A stretch of 57,521 bases of DNA from a candidate division WOR-1 bacterium RIFOXYB2_FULL_42_35 (GTDB lineage: Bacteria; Margulisbacteria; WOR-1; O2-12-FULL-45-9), in NCBI GenBank assembly GCA_001771545.1, contig MEUC01000038.1:1-57521 (forward strand), written 5' to 3'. Numbering within the stretch: the first letter of the stretch is position 1; each line of letters starts with the position of its first letter. A program made the translations under genes and the position numbers. Shown here piece after piece: positions 1-9,117 of the stretch. Below the pieces are notes generated by a model. The model made no database searches, had not been told where the DNA came from, and worked only from the letters and a program-made list of their open reading frames with translations.

Positions 1-30
1 TCATAAGCCAAATAATGACATCTTTTACCG

Positions 31-76
31 TTTCAGGGACATTTCGCGCTGGAAACGCCCCTTATTTCAGGGACAT
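31..76. repeat. pair of 12-bp direct repeats at left edge
   Basis: The 12-mer TTTCAGGGACAT occurs at 31-42 and again at 65-76 in the gene-free stretch before the Fic gene. GGGACAT words like this are seen near the ends of some insertion sequences, so this could be the outer end of an element lying off the left edge. No terminal inverted repeat or transposase is visible here, so that reading is weak. Confidence 0.3.
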
Positions 77-99
77 CTTGCATTGGACAAGACTATTAC

Positions 100-129
100 T
101 TGACACAAACTTGACGCATGTGTTATACT
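100..129 (+). promoter_or_regulatory. sigma70-type promoter of the Fic gene, leaderless geometry
   Basis: TTGACA at 100-105, an 18-nt spacer, and TATACT at 124-129 preceded by TGT (extended -10). Only 7 nt separate the -10 box from the ATG at 137, so transcription should begin at or within a base or two of the start codon. No Shine-Dalgarno site is possible in such a leader. Confidence 0.75.
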
Positions 130-136
130 GCTTTTC

Positions 137-1150
137 ATGTATAAACCGACCTATAAGATCACACCATACCTCTTAAACCTGATTGATGAGATCAGTTCTC
201 TCAGGGCTTGGATTGAGCGAGCAACTATAAAAGTTTCTTGGTTGCCAACTTTGCAGAAAGAGGCCCATTCTAAGACAGCACATTCTTCAACTGCGATTGA
301 AGGCAACCCTTTATCACTTCATCAAGTTAAAGCGATTGCTCGGGGGGATAAAGTTGGCGCTCATATTGATCATGAGCGTGAAGTTACTAATTATCTAAAG
401 GCTATTAAATGGTTGAAGAAGAACATGTCTGAGCGGATCACGGAAAATAAACTTTTGGCCTTACATCAGGTTTTGTCAGCCGGGCTTTTGCCGGAGGAAA
501 AGTCTGGTAAATATAAGCAGAAGCAAAACTATGTTCTTAATGAAAGGAAAATAAAAATCTACACCCCGCCTTCGTCCAAGGCCAGTCCTCAATTGGTTAA
601 GGAGCTATTAATCTGGTTAAGCACCAAAGAAGCGAAGGATTTGCATCCTGTCCTGGTTTGCGCTGTTGTTCATCATCGCTTGGTTTCAATCCATCCTTTT
701 TCGGACGGCAATGGTCGTTTGTCACGGGCTTTGGGCACTTGGATTCTTTATCAGCGCGGTTTTGATACCCAGCATATTTTTAGTCTGGACGAGTTTTTTG
801 CCAGCAACAGAAAGATGTATTATTTAAAACTACAGCAAGCCAGGGATTTGGATGACAATTTAACCCATTGGATCGAGCATGTGGCCGAAGGTATTTTGCA
901 TACTTTAAAGGATGTAAAAAAGCGGATCGAAGATCTACATGTTTCCAGTAAAAGTTGTATTAATTTAACCCCGCGGCAAGAAGATCTTTTGCGCATTTTA
1001 AGGGATCATCCCCACATGAGAGTAGCTGGTTTGCAGAAAGAGTTAAAGCTGACTCGTGCGCGCATTAACCAATTGATTATGCCGCTGGTCGATTGTGGTT
1101 TGGTGATTAAAGAGGGGCGGAGTAAGGCGACCCACTATAGACTTGCTTAG
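137..1150 (+). CDS. Fic family protein with C-terminal winged helix
   Basis: A Fic-domain protein of 337 residues, probably an AMP-transferase that modifies a target protein hydroxyl. The catalytic loop is intact, HPFSDGNGRLSR at about 186-197, with the catalytic His186 and the phosphate-binding GNGR. The inhibitory helix motif (S/T)xxxE(G/N) is in the N-terminal part, STAIEG at about 51-56, which marks a class II Fic protein able to silence itself. The last ~70 residues look like a winged helix-turn-helix, a common Fic tail in bacteria, suggesting DNA binding or autoregulation. It is monocistronic, with its own strong promoter directly before the ATG. No antitoxin gene is adjacent, which fits the built-in inhibitor. 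The target is unknown. Confidence 0.93.
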   Translation: MYKPTYKITPYLLNLIDEISSLRAWIERATIKVSWLPTLQKEAHSKTAHSSTAIEGNPLSLHQVKAIARGDKVGAHIDHEREVTNYLKAIKWLKKNMSERITENKLLALHQVLSAGLLPEEKSGKYKQKQNYVLNERKIKIYTPPSSKASPQLVKELLIWLSTKEAKDLHPVLVCAVVHHRLVSIHPFSDGNGRLSRALGTWILYQRGFDTQHIFSLDEFFASNRKMYYLKLQQARDLDDNLTHWIEHVAEGILHTLKDVKKRIEDLHVSSKSCINLTPRQEDLLRILRDHPHMRVAGLQKELKLTRARINQLIMPLVDCGLVIKEGRSKATHYRLA

Positions 1151-1284
1151 GTAAACCTGCAAACCAACTTAGAAAAAGACCTTCTGTCTCCTATGATCTA
1201 ACCCAAAAGGAATGATTAGAGATGATTAAGGCAATTATAAAATAAAGCTATCTATTTAGGTTTCTATTGGTTATTGACGACAAA

Positions 1285-1359
1285 CCAGAACTAAAGTCTG
1301 GGGAATGTTGTTTTCAGCACAATCCTTTTCTCTTCTATTCCCCACACTTTAGTGTGGGG
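1285..1359. repeat. REP/BIME-like pair of hairpins
   Basis: The first hairpin is CCAGA-(ACTAAAG)-TCTGG at 1285-1301; the second is CCCCACAC-(TTTA)-GTGTGGGG at 1340-1359. The two carry the same core in opposite orientations (ACTAAAGTcTGGGG against CCCCAcACTTTAGT, one mismatch in 14), about 38 bp apart. Inverted pairs of short hairpins of this kind are typical of REP sequences mobilised by Y1/RAYT transposases. No such transposase is in the window. Confidence 0.55.
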
Positions 1360-1615
1360 TGGTACCTAAAGAGGTTACAAATAAAGTGAAATTTATTTAT
1401 AAAGTTGTCGAAGTAGTTTTGGTTCAAGTTATCACTACTGTCCCAACGTTTGAATTTTTGACGTAAATCCTCCAACCCTCTCGACGAGATATAAACTCCA
1501 GAACTCAAAAACTGATTTCAAATCGACTACATTCATGATTGCCAGATATCCCTTACCCATCAAGCATTACAACGTTTCGACCCCTTCAACGATGGGACGC
1601 TAGTGTCAAGTTATA

Positions 1616-1621
1616 TATAAT
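1616..1621 (+). promoter_or_regulatory. -10 box upstream of ilvE
   Basis: TATAAT sits 19 nt before the ATG at 1641, leaving room for a short leader with the SD AAGGGGG. I see no good -35 box at the right distance. Unlike most operon heads in this window, this one would not be leaderless. Confidence 0.45.
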
Positions 1622-1640
1622 AATGAAGGGGGAAATTAAG

Positions 1641-3062
1641 ATGAGCTTAGTTCAACAAGTGACACATATTAAAGTTAGAGGAAGTAACGAGGGAGGACAA
1701 AGGAGAAAATTGGAAGGGGCGCCAAGAGAAGTAAGAACGGGTTTTAGGGATAGGACTGCTGGAGTAGATTATACCTATATTGATAACCAAGGAAGACATA
1801 GAGTATTTAGTGGTAGACGAACTGATATGCCTGCTTTTGTTGCAGATCATGTTCTTAATCCAGGGTTGGTTGATCAAGAATATGTTGGACTTAGTGACTT
1901 AGCCTGGGCTACTCAACATCTAAATGCGTTGGAACAAGAACATGGTGTTGTTAGTCGCCATAGTAAAAAAGCGCCAGAACCCAAGGCCTTAAGATGGTCC
2001 AAACTCCCTTTTGATGTTAATGTTCATGCTCCTATGTTGGTTGCACAAATTGATAGGAATGGCAATTGGGGAAGTGTGCCGATTGATCAGGCGGTTTTCC
2101 CTTTTCAGCATCTAACTTTATCTCCTTTTGCTAATGTTTTCCACTATGGACAAGCTTGTTTTGAGGGTGTTAAGGCTTATCGTCGAGCAGATGGTAGTAT
2201 TGTTATTTTTAGGCCCGATAGAAATGCAGCTAGAATGGCAAGTAGCGCCAAAAGATTGGCCATGACTCCTGTGACGAAAGAATTCTTTATGGATGCAATT
2301 GTGGCAGCAGTGAAAGCTAATCAGCATTTAGTGCCACCATATGGTACTGGAGCAGCCCTGTATATAAGGCCTACACAAATAGGGAGTGGCGAAGTTTTGG
2401 GGGTCAAGCCCGCTGGCAAGGAAATGTTTTTTGTGTTAGTTTCTCCTGTTGGTCCATATTTTAAGACAGGATTTAAACCTATTACTTTGGAAATCAGGCT
2501 TGATTACCACCGTTCCGGTGCTGGACTGACAGGTTGTGATAAAGTTGCAGGCAATTATGCTGTTACCCTATTGCCGACAATGGAAACAAAGGCCAAAGGC
2601 CACAGCGAAATCCTGTGGTTGGATGTTACCAATGCCATGCCGGAAGAAGCTGGTTCTGCTAATTTTGCTTGGGTTAAGAATGGTGAAATTTATACTCGTG
2701 GTCTTAATTGTGGCACTATCTTGCCGGGTGTTACCAGGGATTCTAACTTTACTTTTGCCGAAGCACTTGGCATAAAGGTTCATGAAGGTGATTTTCATAT
2801 TCTTGAGGCACTTACTGCTGATGAGGCATTTGGAACTGGTACAGCTGTGGTCGTTTGTCCAGTTGGTGGTTTAGCTTATGATGGGAGAACATTTGTGTTG
2901 AACCGTGGTAAGGTTGGGCCTGTAACATCTAAGCTTTATGAAGGAGTTACTGCGTTCCAGCGTGGCGATAGAAATAATCCTGTCTTACTGGAAATTGAGA
3001 GGAGAAATTCTGGATTGTTAGATAGATTGGAAAAAGAATGGATATATTCTTTGGCTGCCTAA
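1641..3062 (+). CDS. ilvE: branched-chain amino acid aminotransferase with N-terminal extension
   Basis: A PLP-dependent fold-type IV aminotransferase that interconverts Leu/Ile/Val and their 2-keto acids. The C-terminal ~350 residues match type II BCATs: a FEGVKAYR segment, a TGCDKVAGNYA segment with the PLP lysine at about Lys301, and NFAW and PGVTRDS cofactor-site motifs. The start at 1641 is preferred because of its SD (AAGGGGG) and a -10 box at 1616; an in-frame codon at 1539 would put the promoter inside the gene. Even so the protein has 473 residues, roughly 110-120 more than usual. The additional N-terminal part is Arg-rich, polar and unfamiliar to me. A strong terminator follows, so the gene is probably transcribed alone. 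Confidence 0.92.
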   Translation: MSLVQQVTHIKVRGSNEGGQRRKLEGAPREVRTGFRDRTAGVDYTYIDNQGRHRVFSGRRTDMPAFVADHVLNPGLVDQEYVGLSDLAWATQHLNALEQEHGVVSRHSKKAPEPKALRWSKLPFDVNVHAPMLVAQIDRNGNWGSVPIDQAVFPFQHLTLSPFANVFHYGQACFEGVKAYRRADGSIVIFRPDRNAARMASSAKRLAMTPVTKEFFMDAIVAAVKANQHLVPPYGTGAALYIRPTQIGSGEVLGVKPAGKEMFFVLVSPVGPYFKTGFKPITLEIRLDYHRSGAGLTGCDKVAGNYAVTLLPTMETKAKGHSEILWLDVTNAMPEEAGSANFAWVKNGEIYTRGLNCGTILPGVTRDSNFTFAEALGIKVHEGDFHILEALTADEAFGTGTAVVVCPVGGLAYDGRTFVLNRGKVGPVTSKLYEGVTAFQRGDRNNPVLLEIERRNSGLLDRLEKEWIYSLAA

Positions 3063-3086
3063 CTCATAGCCTCTATTAAGTCTATG

Positions 3087-3126
3087 CACCCCTTCTCTGA
3101 AAAAAGAGAGGGGGTGTTTTGTTTTT
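3087..3126 (+). terminator. rho-independent terminator after ilvE
   Basis: A 12-bp stem, CACCCCTTCTCT paired with AGAGAGGGGGTG (one G-T wobble), encloses a GAAAAA loop and is followed by TTTTGTTTTT. It lies 24 bp past the ilvE stop and ends just before the thiL promoter, separating the two units. Confidence 0.9.
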
Positions 3127-3137
3127 ATAGCCGATGC

Positions 3138-3143
3138 TATAAT
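3138..3143 (+). promoter_or_regulatory. extended -10 promoter of thiL, leaderless
   Basis: TGC-TATAAT with its last base at 3143, 6 nt before the ATG at 3150. The -35 region falls in the T-run of the preceding terminator and is poor, so the TG extension probably carries recognition. The predicted +1 is the start codon. Confidence 0.65.
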
Positions 3144-3149
3144 CACCCT

Positions 3150-4095
<946 letters not shown>

Positions 4096-4106
<11 letters not shown>

Positions 4107-5193
4107 AAACCGTTTACTTAAGCGCTTCCTAGCCTATGTTAAAATTGCCAGCCATTCCGGGGAAGAGCAGGCTTTTGCCGCTCAAGTAACAAAGGATCTA
4201 AAACAGCTGGGGCTAAAACCTAGCCAGGATAAGATTGGTAATATTTTTGTCCAGATTAAAGGCTCTGTTCCAGGCACGCATGAAATTCTCTTAAATGCTC
4301 ATCTTGATACTGTGAGCCCTGGTAAAAATATCAAGCCAGTGGTTAAAAAAGGGGCTGTTTTTTCTAATGGCAAAACCATTCTTGGGGCTGATAATAAGGC
4401 CGGTGTAGCTGCAATTATGGAAGCTTTATGTGTTTTAAAAGAGAATAAGCTTCCTCACGGTGATATTTTAGTTCTCTTTACAATACAGGAAGAAACAGGG
4501 CTTTTGGGTTCGCGCCAACTTGATCATCGTAAAATTAAAGCGCGCTATGGCTTTGTGTTTGATGGCGGCAGTCCGCAATTAATTCATAATGCTGCACCCA
4601 GCCAAAAAAATATTGAGGCTTGGGTTCATGGCAAAGCTGCTCATGCCGGGGTTCATCCTGATAAAGGTATTAGTGCGATTAAAGTTGCAGCCGAAGCAAT
4701 TACCAGAATGAATTTGGGGAGAATTGACCGGGAAACAACCGCTAATATTGGTATTATTCAAGGCGGCAAAGCCACTAATATTATTCCTGACAAAGTTTAC
4801 TTAAAAGGCGAAGCGCGCAGTCGAACTCCGCACAAGTTAACTAAACAGCTTAAACACATGGTTGAGTGTTTACAAGCTGCTGCCAAGAAGCAAAAAGCCA
4901 AAGTTAAAATTAAAATTGAAACTATTTATCCGGCTTTCCATATTCCTGCTGCTGATCCGATTTTAAAAATAGTCACACGAGCCGTTAATAAGCTGGGTTT
5001 AAAAGAAGTGGTTAAAGCCAGCGGCGGCGGGTCTGATGCTAATATTTTTAACCAGCATGGGGTTAAAAGTTTAATCCTGGGGGTAGGGGCGCATAATCTT
5101 CATGGTGTTAAAGAAAAACTAGTTATCAAAGAATTTATTCAAGGCACAGGGCTAATCTTGGAGTTAATTAAACTATGTTCGAAAAAACCATAA
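4096..5193 (+). CDS. M20 family metallopeptidase (PepT/YqjE-like)
   Basis: A di-zinc aminopeptidase-type enzyme of 365 residues, probably acting on small peptides in the cytoplasm. Metal and catalytic residues are visible: HLDT (His69, Asp71), ADNKAG (Asp99), QEETG (Glu132, Glu133), a Gly-rich GGGSDANIF segment and a late GAHNLHG histidine. The dimerisation (lid) domain spans about 180-290. The start is TTG and overlaps the end of thiL by 11 bp, which implies translational coupling. The product resembles tripeptidase T-like YqjE proteins; substrate specificity cannot be read from the sequence. Confidence 0.88.
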
Positions 5194-5711
5194 AAACCAC
5201 CTACTATTATAAGGGGCGCATGATTAATATGCGCGATGATGAAGTTGAATTGGATAATGGCAAAGTTTCCAGACGTGAGATAGTTGAGCATCCGGGCGCA
5301 GTTATTATTGTGGCCTTGACAGAAAACAAAGAGCTGGTTTTTATTAAGCAATTTAGAAAGCCGGTGGAAAAAGTAATTTTTGAGATTCCAGCCGGATTGG
5401 TTAATAAAGGTGAAGAGTTGGAAACGGCGGCAAAGAGGGAGTTAAAAGAAGAGACCGGTTACGTTGCCGCTAAAATTCAAAAAAGTATTTCTGCTTATAC
5501 AACCCCAGGCTACTCCACAGAAATCATTCACTATTATATCGCGACTGATTTGAAAAAGGAGTTACAGAGTTTTGATGAGGATGAGCAGATCGAAGCAGAA
5601 TTGCTTGATTTAAAAACAGCTTGGAAAAAGGTTTCCAGCGGTGAAATTATGGATAATAAGACTATTGTTGGGATGGTCTTGGCGGAAAAGTTCCTGCAAG
5701 GAGAAAGTTGA
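5175..5711 (+). CDS. Nudix hydrolase, ADP-ribose pyrophosphatase type
   Basis: Hydrolyses nucleoside diphosphate-linked substrates, most likely ADP-ribose to AMP and ribose 5-phosphate. The Nudix box is complete: G-x5-E-x7-REL-K-EE-TGY, beginning at GLVNKGEE. The array before it (VFIKQFRKPVEK, FEIPAG) is typical of the NudF/YqkG group. It overlaps the peptidase gene by 19 bp and is followed without a gap by xerD, a compact order also seen in Firmicutes-type clusters. 178 residues is normal for this group. Confidence 0.9.
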   Translation: MFEKTIKTTYYYKGRMINMRDDEVELDNGKVSRREIVEHPGAVIIVALTENKELVFIKQFRKPVEKVIFEIPAGLVNKGEELETAAKRELKEETGYVAAKIQKSISAYTTPGYSTEIIHYYIATDLKKELQSFDEDEQIEAELLDLKTAWKKVSSGEIMDNKTIVGMVLAEKFLQGES

Positions 5712-6590
5712 TTGTTGCAACATAGCCAAGAATTTCTTGATTATCTTAAAATTGAACGCGGTTATTCTGACAATACGATTAATTCTTACCAAAGAGACCT
5801 GAAGCAATTCTTTGCTTTTGCTAAGTTGGCAAAACCTCAAGAAGTCGATCGCAATGACGTAAAATCGTTTCTCGAACATCTCTATGATAAAGGTTTTTCC
5901 GTTGCTTCAATTGAGCACAAACTGGCTTGTCTGAAATCGTTTTTTAAGTATTGGGTGGGGGAGGGTAAGGTCAATATTAATCCAACTCAGGATTTTAAAT
6001 TGCCTAAAAAAGCCCAGCGTTTACCCAAATCTTTAAGCATTGGCGATACCATCAGATTGGTGGCTTCCCCGCGAGAGAAGACCTATTTTGCTTTGCGCGA
6101 TATTGCTTTGTTGGAGCTGCTTTATGCTACTGGGATGAGGGCTTCTGAGGCAACGGGCCTAAATGTGGGTGACATTAACCTGGAAGTTTCTTTTGTGAAA
6201 TGTTTTGGCAAGGGTTCTCGAGAAAGAATTGTTCCCATCAACAAGATAACCCTAGCCGCTTTGAAAGAGTATTTGGAAAAAGGCCGCACTAAGTTCCCTC
6301 AGAAAGACAAAGAAGAGGCCTTGTTTCTCGATAAAAATGGCCGGCGCTTAACTCGTCAGGGTATTTGGTTGACTATTAAAAAGTATGTTAAGCAATCCGG
6401 GGTGAAAGGAAAAACCTCTCCCCATACTTTACGCCATTCATTTGCTACTCATTTGTTGGAAAAAGGGGCAGACTTGCGCTCTGTCCAAGAAATGTTGGGC
6501 CATGCTGATATTGCCACTACCCAAATTTATACCTCTGTTTCTCGTGAGAGATTGAAAAGGGTTTATAATAAGGCTCATCCCAGGGCTTGA
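5712..6590 (+). CDS. xerD: tyrosine recombinase XerD/XerC
   Basis: A site-specific recombinase that resolves chromosome dimers at dif. It has 292 residues: an N-terminal core-binding SAM-like domain (about 1-90) and a catalytic domain with Arg in ATGMRASE, Lys in GKGSRERIVPI, His and Arg in HTLRHSFATH, His in LGHADI and the nucleophile Tyr in TTQIYT. The start is TTG at 5712 (or the next TTG), three bases after a good AAGGAG-type SD and directly abutting the upstream stop. Housekeeping context and a full active site argue for Xer rather than a phage integrase. XerC and XerD cannot be separated by eye; no dif site was seen. Confidence 0.9.
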   Translation: MLQHSQEFLDYLKIERGYSDNTINSYQRDLKQFFAFAKLAKPQEVDRNDVKSFLEHLYDKGFSVASIEHKLACLKSFFKYWVGEGKVNINPTQDFKLPKKAQRLPKSLSIGDTIRLVASPREKTYFALRDIALLELLYATGMRASEATGLNVGDINLEVSFVKCFGKGSRERIVPINKITLAALKEYLEKGRTKFPQKDKEEALFLDKNGRRLTRQGIWLTIKKYVKQSGVKGKTSPHTLRHSFATHLLEKGADLRSVQEMLGHADIATTQIYTSVSRERLKRVYNKAHPRA

Positions 6591-6621
6591 AAGTTTTTCT
6601 GGGCTGAAGTAGGATTAGGTG

Positions 6622-7248
6622 ATGATTCTTTATTATATTTTAATTGCAGTTATTGTTCTTTATTCAATTATTGCCCATGAGGTTGCGCACGGAAAAGTTG
6701 CCGAGATGATGGGGGATCAAAGTGCCCGCATGTATGGTCGTATTACTTTAAATCCCATTCCCCACATCGATCCGATCGGAACATTGCTGCCGGTTGTTTT
6801 AATCGTTTTTGGCTCGCCGATAATTTTTGGTTGGGCTAAGCCGGTGCCAATTAATCCCTATAATTTTCGTGATTACAAAAAAGCCATGATCTATGTTAGT
6901 GCCGCTGGGATTGTGACCAACCTCTTCATGGCTTGGACCTTGGCAACGATCGTTAAGTTTTTACCTTTGGATAGCAATTATTATGTTTCTGTTCTAAGTT
7001 ATGCTCTAATTTTTGGTGTACGGATTAATATTGTTTTAGCTATTTTTAATCTATTACCAATTCCTCCGTTAGATGGTTCCAAGTTGTTTTCAATGCTCTT
7101 GCCTTCAGAGTATTCCCAATATATTTATAAGATGGAACCATACGGTATGATGATTGTCTTCTTGTTTTTGATGTTTCCCCCAACCCAAACCTTGCTTTGG
7201 GGTATCATTGATTTTATTTATGGTTTAATGATGTTTAAGTTGTTCTAA
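6622..7248 (+). CDS. site-2 protease family membrane metalloprotease (M50)
   Basis: An intramembrane zinc protease of about 208 residues. HEVAHG near the N-terminus gives the HExxH zinc motif, and NLLPIPPLDGSKL gives the N-PxxPLDG motif with the third ligand Asp; several hydrophobic segments surround them. No PDZ domain is present, so it belongs to the small S2P-like group found in many bacteria. A GTG at 6619 is in frame, but the ATG at 6622 has better spacing to AGGA at 6611. The substrate is unknown. It sits between xerD and folC. Confidence 0.88.
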   Translation: MILYYILIAVIVLYSIIAHEVAHGKVAEMMGDQSARMYGRITLNPIPHIDPIGTLLPVVLIVFGSPIIFGWAKPVPINPYNFRDYKKAMIYVSAAGIVTNLFMAWTLATIVKFLPLDSNYYVSVLSYALIFGVRINIVLAIFNLLPIPPLDGSKLFSMLLPSEYSQYIYKMEPYGMMIVFLFLMFPPTQTLLWGIIDFIYGLMMFKLF

Positions 7249-7251
7249 TTT

Positions 7252-8499
7252 ATGCAACCAGAAAAGTATCTGCTTTCCTTACAAAAATTCGGTATCAAAC
7301 TTGGGTTGGAGAGAATCTCTTCTTTGTTAGAGTCGTTAGAAAATCCCCAGCTAAAATTCAAATCCATCCACATTGCCGGCACAAATGGCAAAGGTTCTAC
7401 TGCTGCCATGACTGCTTCAATCCTAAAAGAGGCTGGATATAAAGTCGGACTATTTACTTCGCCACATCTGATCGAGGTTAGGGAAAGAATCAATATTAAC
7501 GGGAAAGATATTTCGAGGAAAGAGTTTTCAGAAGGGATAAGAAGGATTAAGAAGGCAGAAGAAGAGATAGGAAGAGAAAGAAGAGATGAGAGGGGAAAGA
7601 AGGCAGCTCCGACTTATTTTGAAGCGTTAACTGCAGTTGCCTTCTGGTATTTTGCCAAAAAGAAAGTTGATTATGCTGTTGTGGAGGTTGGCATGGGGGG
7701 GCGGTTTGATTCGACTAATGTTATTACCCCGTTAGTTTCTGTCATAACAAATATTGATTATGATCACACTCATTATCTGGGTAAAACACTAGGCAAGATT
7801 GCTTTTGAAAAAGCTGGGATTGTCAAACCAGGGGTACCTGTTGTTACTGCGGAAAATAAAAAAGAGCCGCTTGGGGTTATTAAGAAAATTGCTCAAGAGA
7901 AAAATGCACCAGCGTTTGAAGTTAGAGGTTGGGTTAAGGGTGATGATGCCGGTATGGACGTTGGAATTAAGAAGTTGGGTAAATACCAACAATTAAATGC
8001 AGCTTGTGCTGTTGCAGCTATTCGTTTGGCCAGGATTAAGATTTCACGAAAATCAATAAAGCAAGGTTTGGCAAAATTTCACTGGCCCGGCCGCTTTCAA
8101 ATATTAACGAATCACGATTCACGAACGACGAGTCACAAAATAATTATAGACGGAGCCCACAATCCAGCTGGTATTCGCGCACTCAAGGTGACGATTAAGG
8201 AGCAAGGTATTAAGGGCCCCTTTGTGTTGGTCGTTGGCATGCAAGACTACAAGGCTGTTGCTGAGATGGTTAAAGAACTGTCAACCTTAAAAGGGACGGT
8301 AATCATCACTCGGTCGTCTCATCCTCAGGCAATGAGCGTTAACAAATTAAAGAAAAAGTTCAGCCGCTATTTTGATCAAGTTATCGTGAAAGAGAAACCG
8401 CAACAGGCATTAAAACTGGCAGGTCAGGTTAAGGGGGCAAAAACCATTTTGGTTTGTGGTTCGTTGTTCTTGGTGGGTGATGTTTTACTCTTTGCTTGA
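7252..8499 (+). CDS. folC: bifunctional folylpolyglutamate synthase/dihydrofolate synthase
   Basis: An ATP-dependent Mur-ligase-type enzyme that adds glutamate to dihydropteroate and folates. The P-loop GTNGKGSTAAM lies at about 42-52, followed by LFTSPHL, VEVGMGGRFDSTN and TNIDYDHTHYLG, with HWPGRFQ and DGAHNPAG in the C-terminal domain. 415 residues is a normal length. Two patches look inserted: a purine-only stretch at 7541-7607 encoding RRIKKAEEE-like residues, and a CACGA-word repeat at 8108-8136 just before the DGAHNPAG motif. It follows the M50 gene by 3 bp and probably ends the thiL operon. Confidence 0.92.
   Translation: MQPEKYLLSLQKFGIKLGLERISSLLESLENPQLKFKSIHIAGTNGKGSTAAMTASILKEAGYKVGLFTSPHLIEVRERININGKDISRKEFSEGIRRIKKAEEEIGRERRDERGKKAAPTYFEALTAVAFWYFAKKKVDYAVVEVGMGGRFDSTNVITPLVSVITNIDYDHTHYLGKTLGKIAFEKAGIVKPGVPVVTAENKKEPLGVIKKIAQEKNAPAFEVRGWVKGDDAGMDVGIKKLGKYQQLNAACAVAAIRLARIKISRKSIKQGLAKFHWPGRFQILTNHDSRTTSHKIIIDGAHNPAGIRALKVTIKEQGIKGPFVLVVGMQDYKAVAEMVKELSTLKGTVIITRSSHPQAMSVNKLKKKFSRYFDQVIVKEKPQQALKLAGQVKGAKTILVCGSLFLVGDVLLFA
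7541..7607. repeat. purine-only tract in folC
   Basis: About 65 nt made almost entirely of A and G on the plus strand, with repeated AAGAAGG/GAGATAGG words. It encodes a Lys/Arg/Glu helix-like insert and is probably a slippage-type expansion that has kept the frame. Confidence 0.45.
8108..8136. repeat. CACGA word repeat in folC
   Basis: Degenerate copies of CGAATCACGATTCACGA-type words encode NHDSRTTSH in FolC. Nearly the same words occur at 49034-49063 in an unrelated gene, which marks it as a dispersed repeat. Confidence 0.6.
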
Positions 8500-8525
8500 C
8501 CTTTCCCACACTATTATAGTAGAAT
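8496..8525 (+). promoter_or_regulatory. promoter of the SPOR-mre-mrdA operon, near-leaderless
   Basis: TTGACC at 8496-8501, an 18-nt spacer and TAGAAT at 8520-8525, with 8 nt to the ATG at 8534. The -35 box lies across the folC stop codon. The leader would be 0-2 nt. Confidence 0.6.
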
Positions 8526-8533
8526 AATCTTGC

Positions 8534-9103
8534 ATGGAAATCTCCAACATTAATCACTCGGAGGCCAATAGATTCCCGGAAAAACCAAATCCGATTAGGG
8601 CATTTTTTAGTTTTTTAAAAAGTGGTCTGCTTTTTGTTTTTCTTCTGGTGGTTATTGTGGCTAGTTTCTGGGTTAGCTTTAAACTTGGCAGCAGGATTTT
8701 ATTCCCGGCTCAACAAATGCCTGTTAATAAAATTGAGGTTGCAATCCCCGAGACACCACCTGTAATTATAGCTTTACAAAAAGTTGCTGAAGAAAATGCG
8801 CCAGAACAAAAACAAGCTAAAGTTATCTGCGTTAACAAAACACCAGTAAATAAAACTAGCAGGAGCGGAGTAGCCAATACTCGAGCCTATTACAAGGTTA
8901 TTGCAGGAGTTTTTAAAGATCGCAGTAATTCTGTTCGCCTGGTTAATCAGCTCAAGGAAAAAGGTTTTGCCACTTATTTAAAGCAAGTTGGCTCCAGCTG
9001 GTTAGTTCAAACTGGGGCTTTTCTACAAAAGGCACAAGCTGTTAATCTACAAAACATGCTTAAGACAAAAGGCTTTTCCGCCGCACTTGTCTATGAGCCC
9101 TAA
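8534..9103 (+). CDS. SPOR-domain membrane protein
   Basis: 189 residues: a short cytoplasmic tail, one membrane span at about 31-53 ([19 protein letters not shown]), a variable periplasmic linker, and a C-terminal SPOR domain from about 115 ([19 protein letters not shown], then [11 protein letters not shown]). SPOR domains bind denuded septal glycan, so the protein probably acts at sites of wall remodelling. It is first in an operon with mreB, mreC, mreD and mrdA, which supports an envelope role. The precise partner is unknown. Confidence 0.85.
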   Translation: MEISNINHSEANRFPEKPNPIRAFFSFLKSGLLFVFLLVVIVASFWVSFKLGSRILFPAQQMPVNKIEVAIPETPPVIIALQKVAEENAPEQKQAKVICVNKTPVNKTSRSGVANTRAYYKVIAGVFKDRSNSVRLVNQLKEKGFATYLKQVGSSWLVQTGAFLQKAQAVNLQNMLKTKGFSAALVYEP

Positions 9104-9117
9104 GGAGGAAGATTGAA

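Larger units (their letters stand above)
1151..1640. other. 490-bp non-coding spacer
   Basis: No convincing gene on either strand. It holds the paired hairpins at 1285-1359 and, at its right end, a TATAAT (1616-1621) that can serve ilvE. The stretch 1400-1600 resembles nothing I recognise; it could be decayed mobile DNA. I see no tRNA cloverleaf and no riboswitch. Confidence 0.5.

Noticed and set aside
1..100. Insertion sequence at the left edge
   Set aside because: Only a 12-bp direct repeat pair is visible; without a transposase or terminal inverted repeat it cannot be called.
1151..1640. Riboswitch or T-box leader for ilvE
   Set aside because: The ilvE promoter seems to be at 1616, only 25 bp before the start, and the hairpins upstream lack any T-box or known riboswitch core.
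5712..6590. Integrase of a mobile element
   Set aside because: The tyrosine recombinase has the length and motifs of XerC/XerD and sits in a housekeeping operon without att-like repeats or phage genes.
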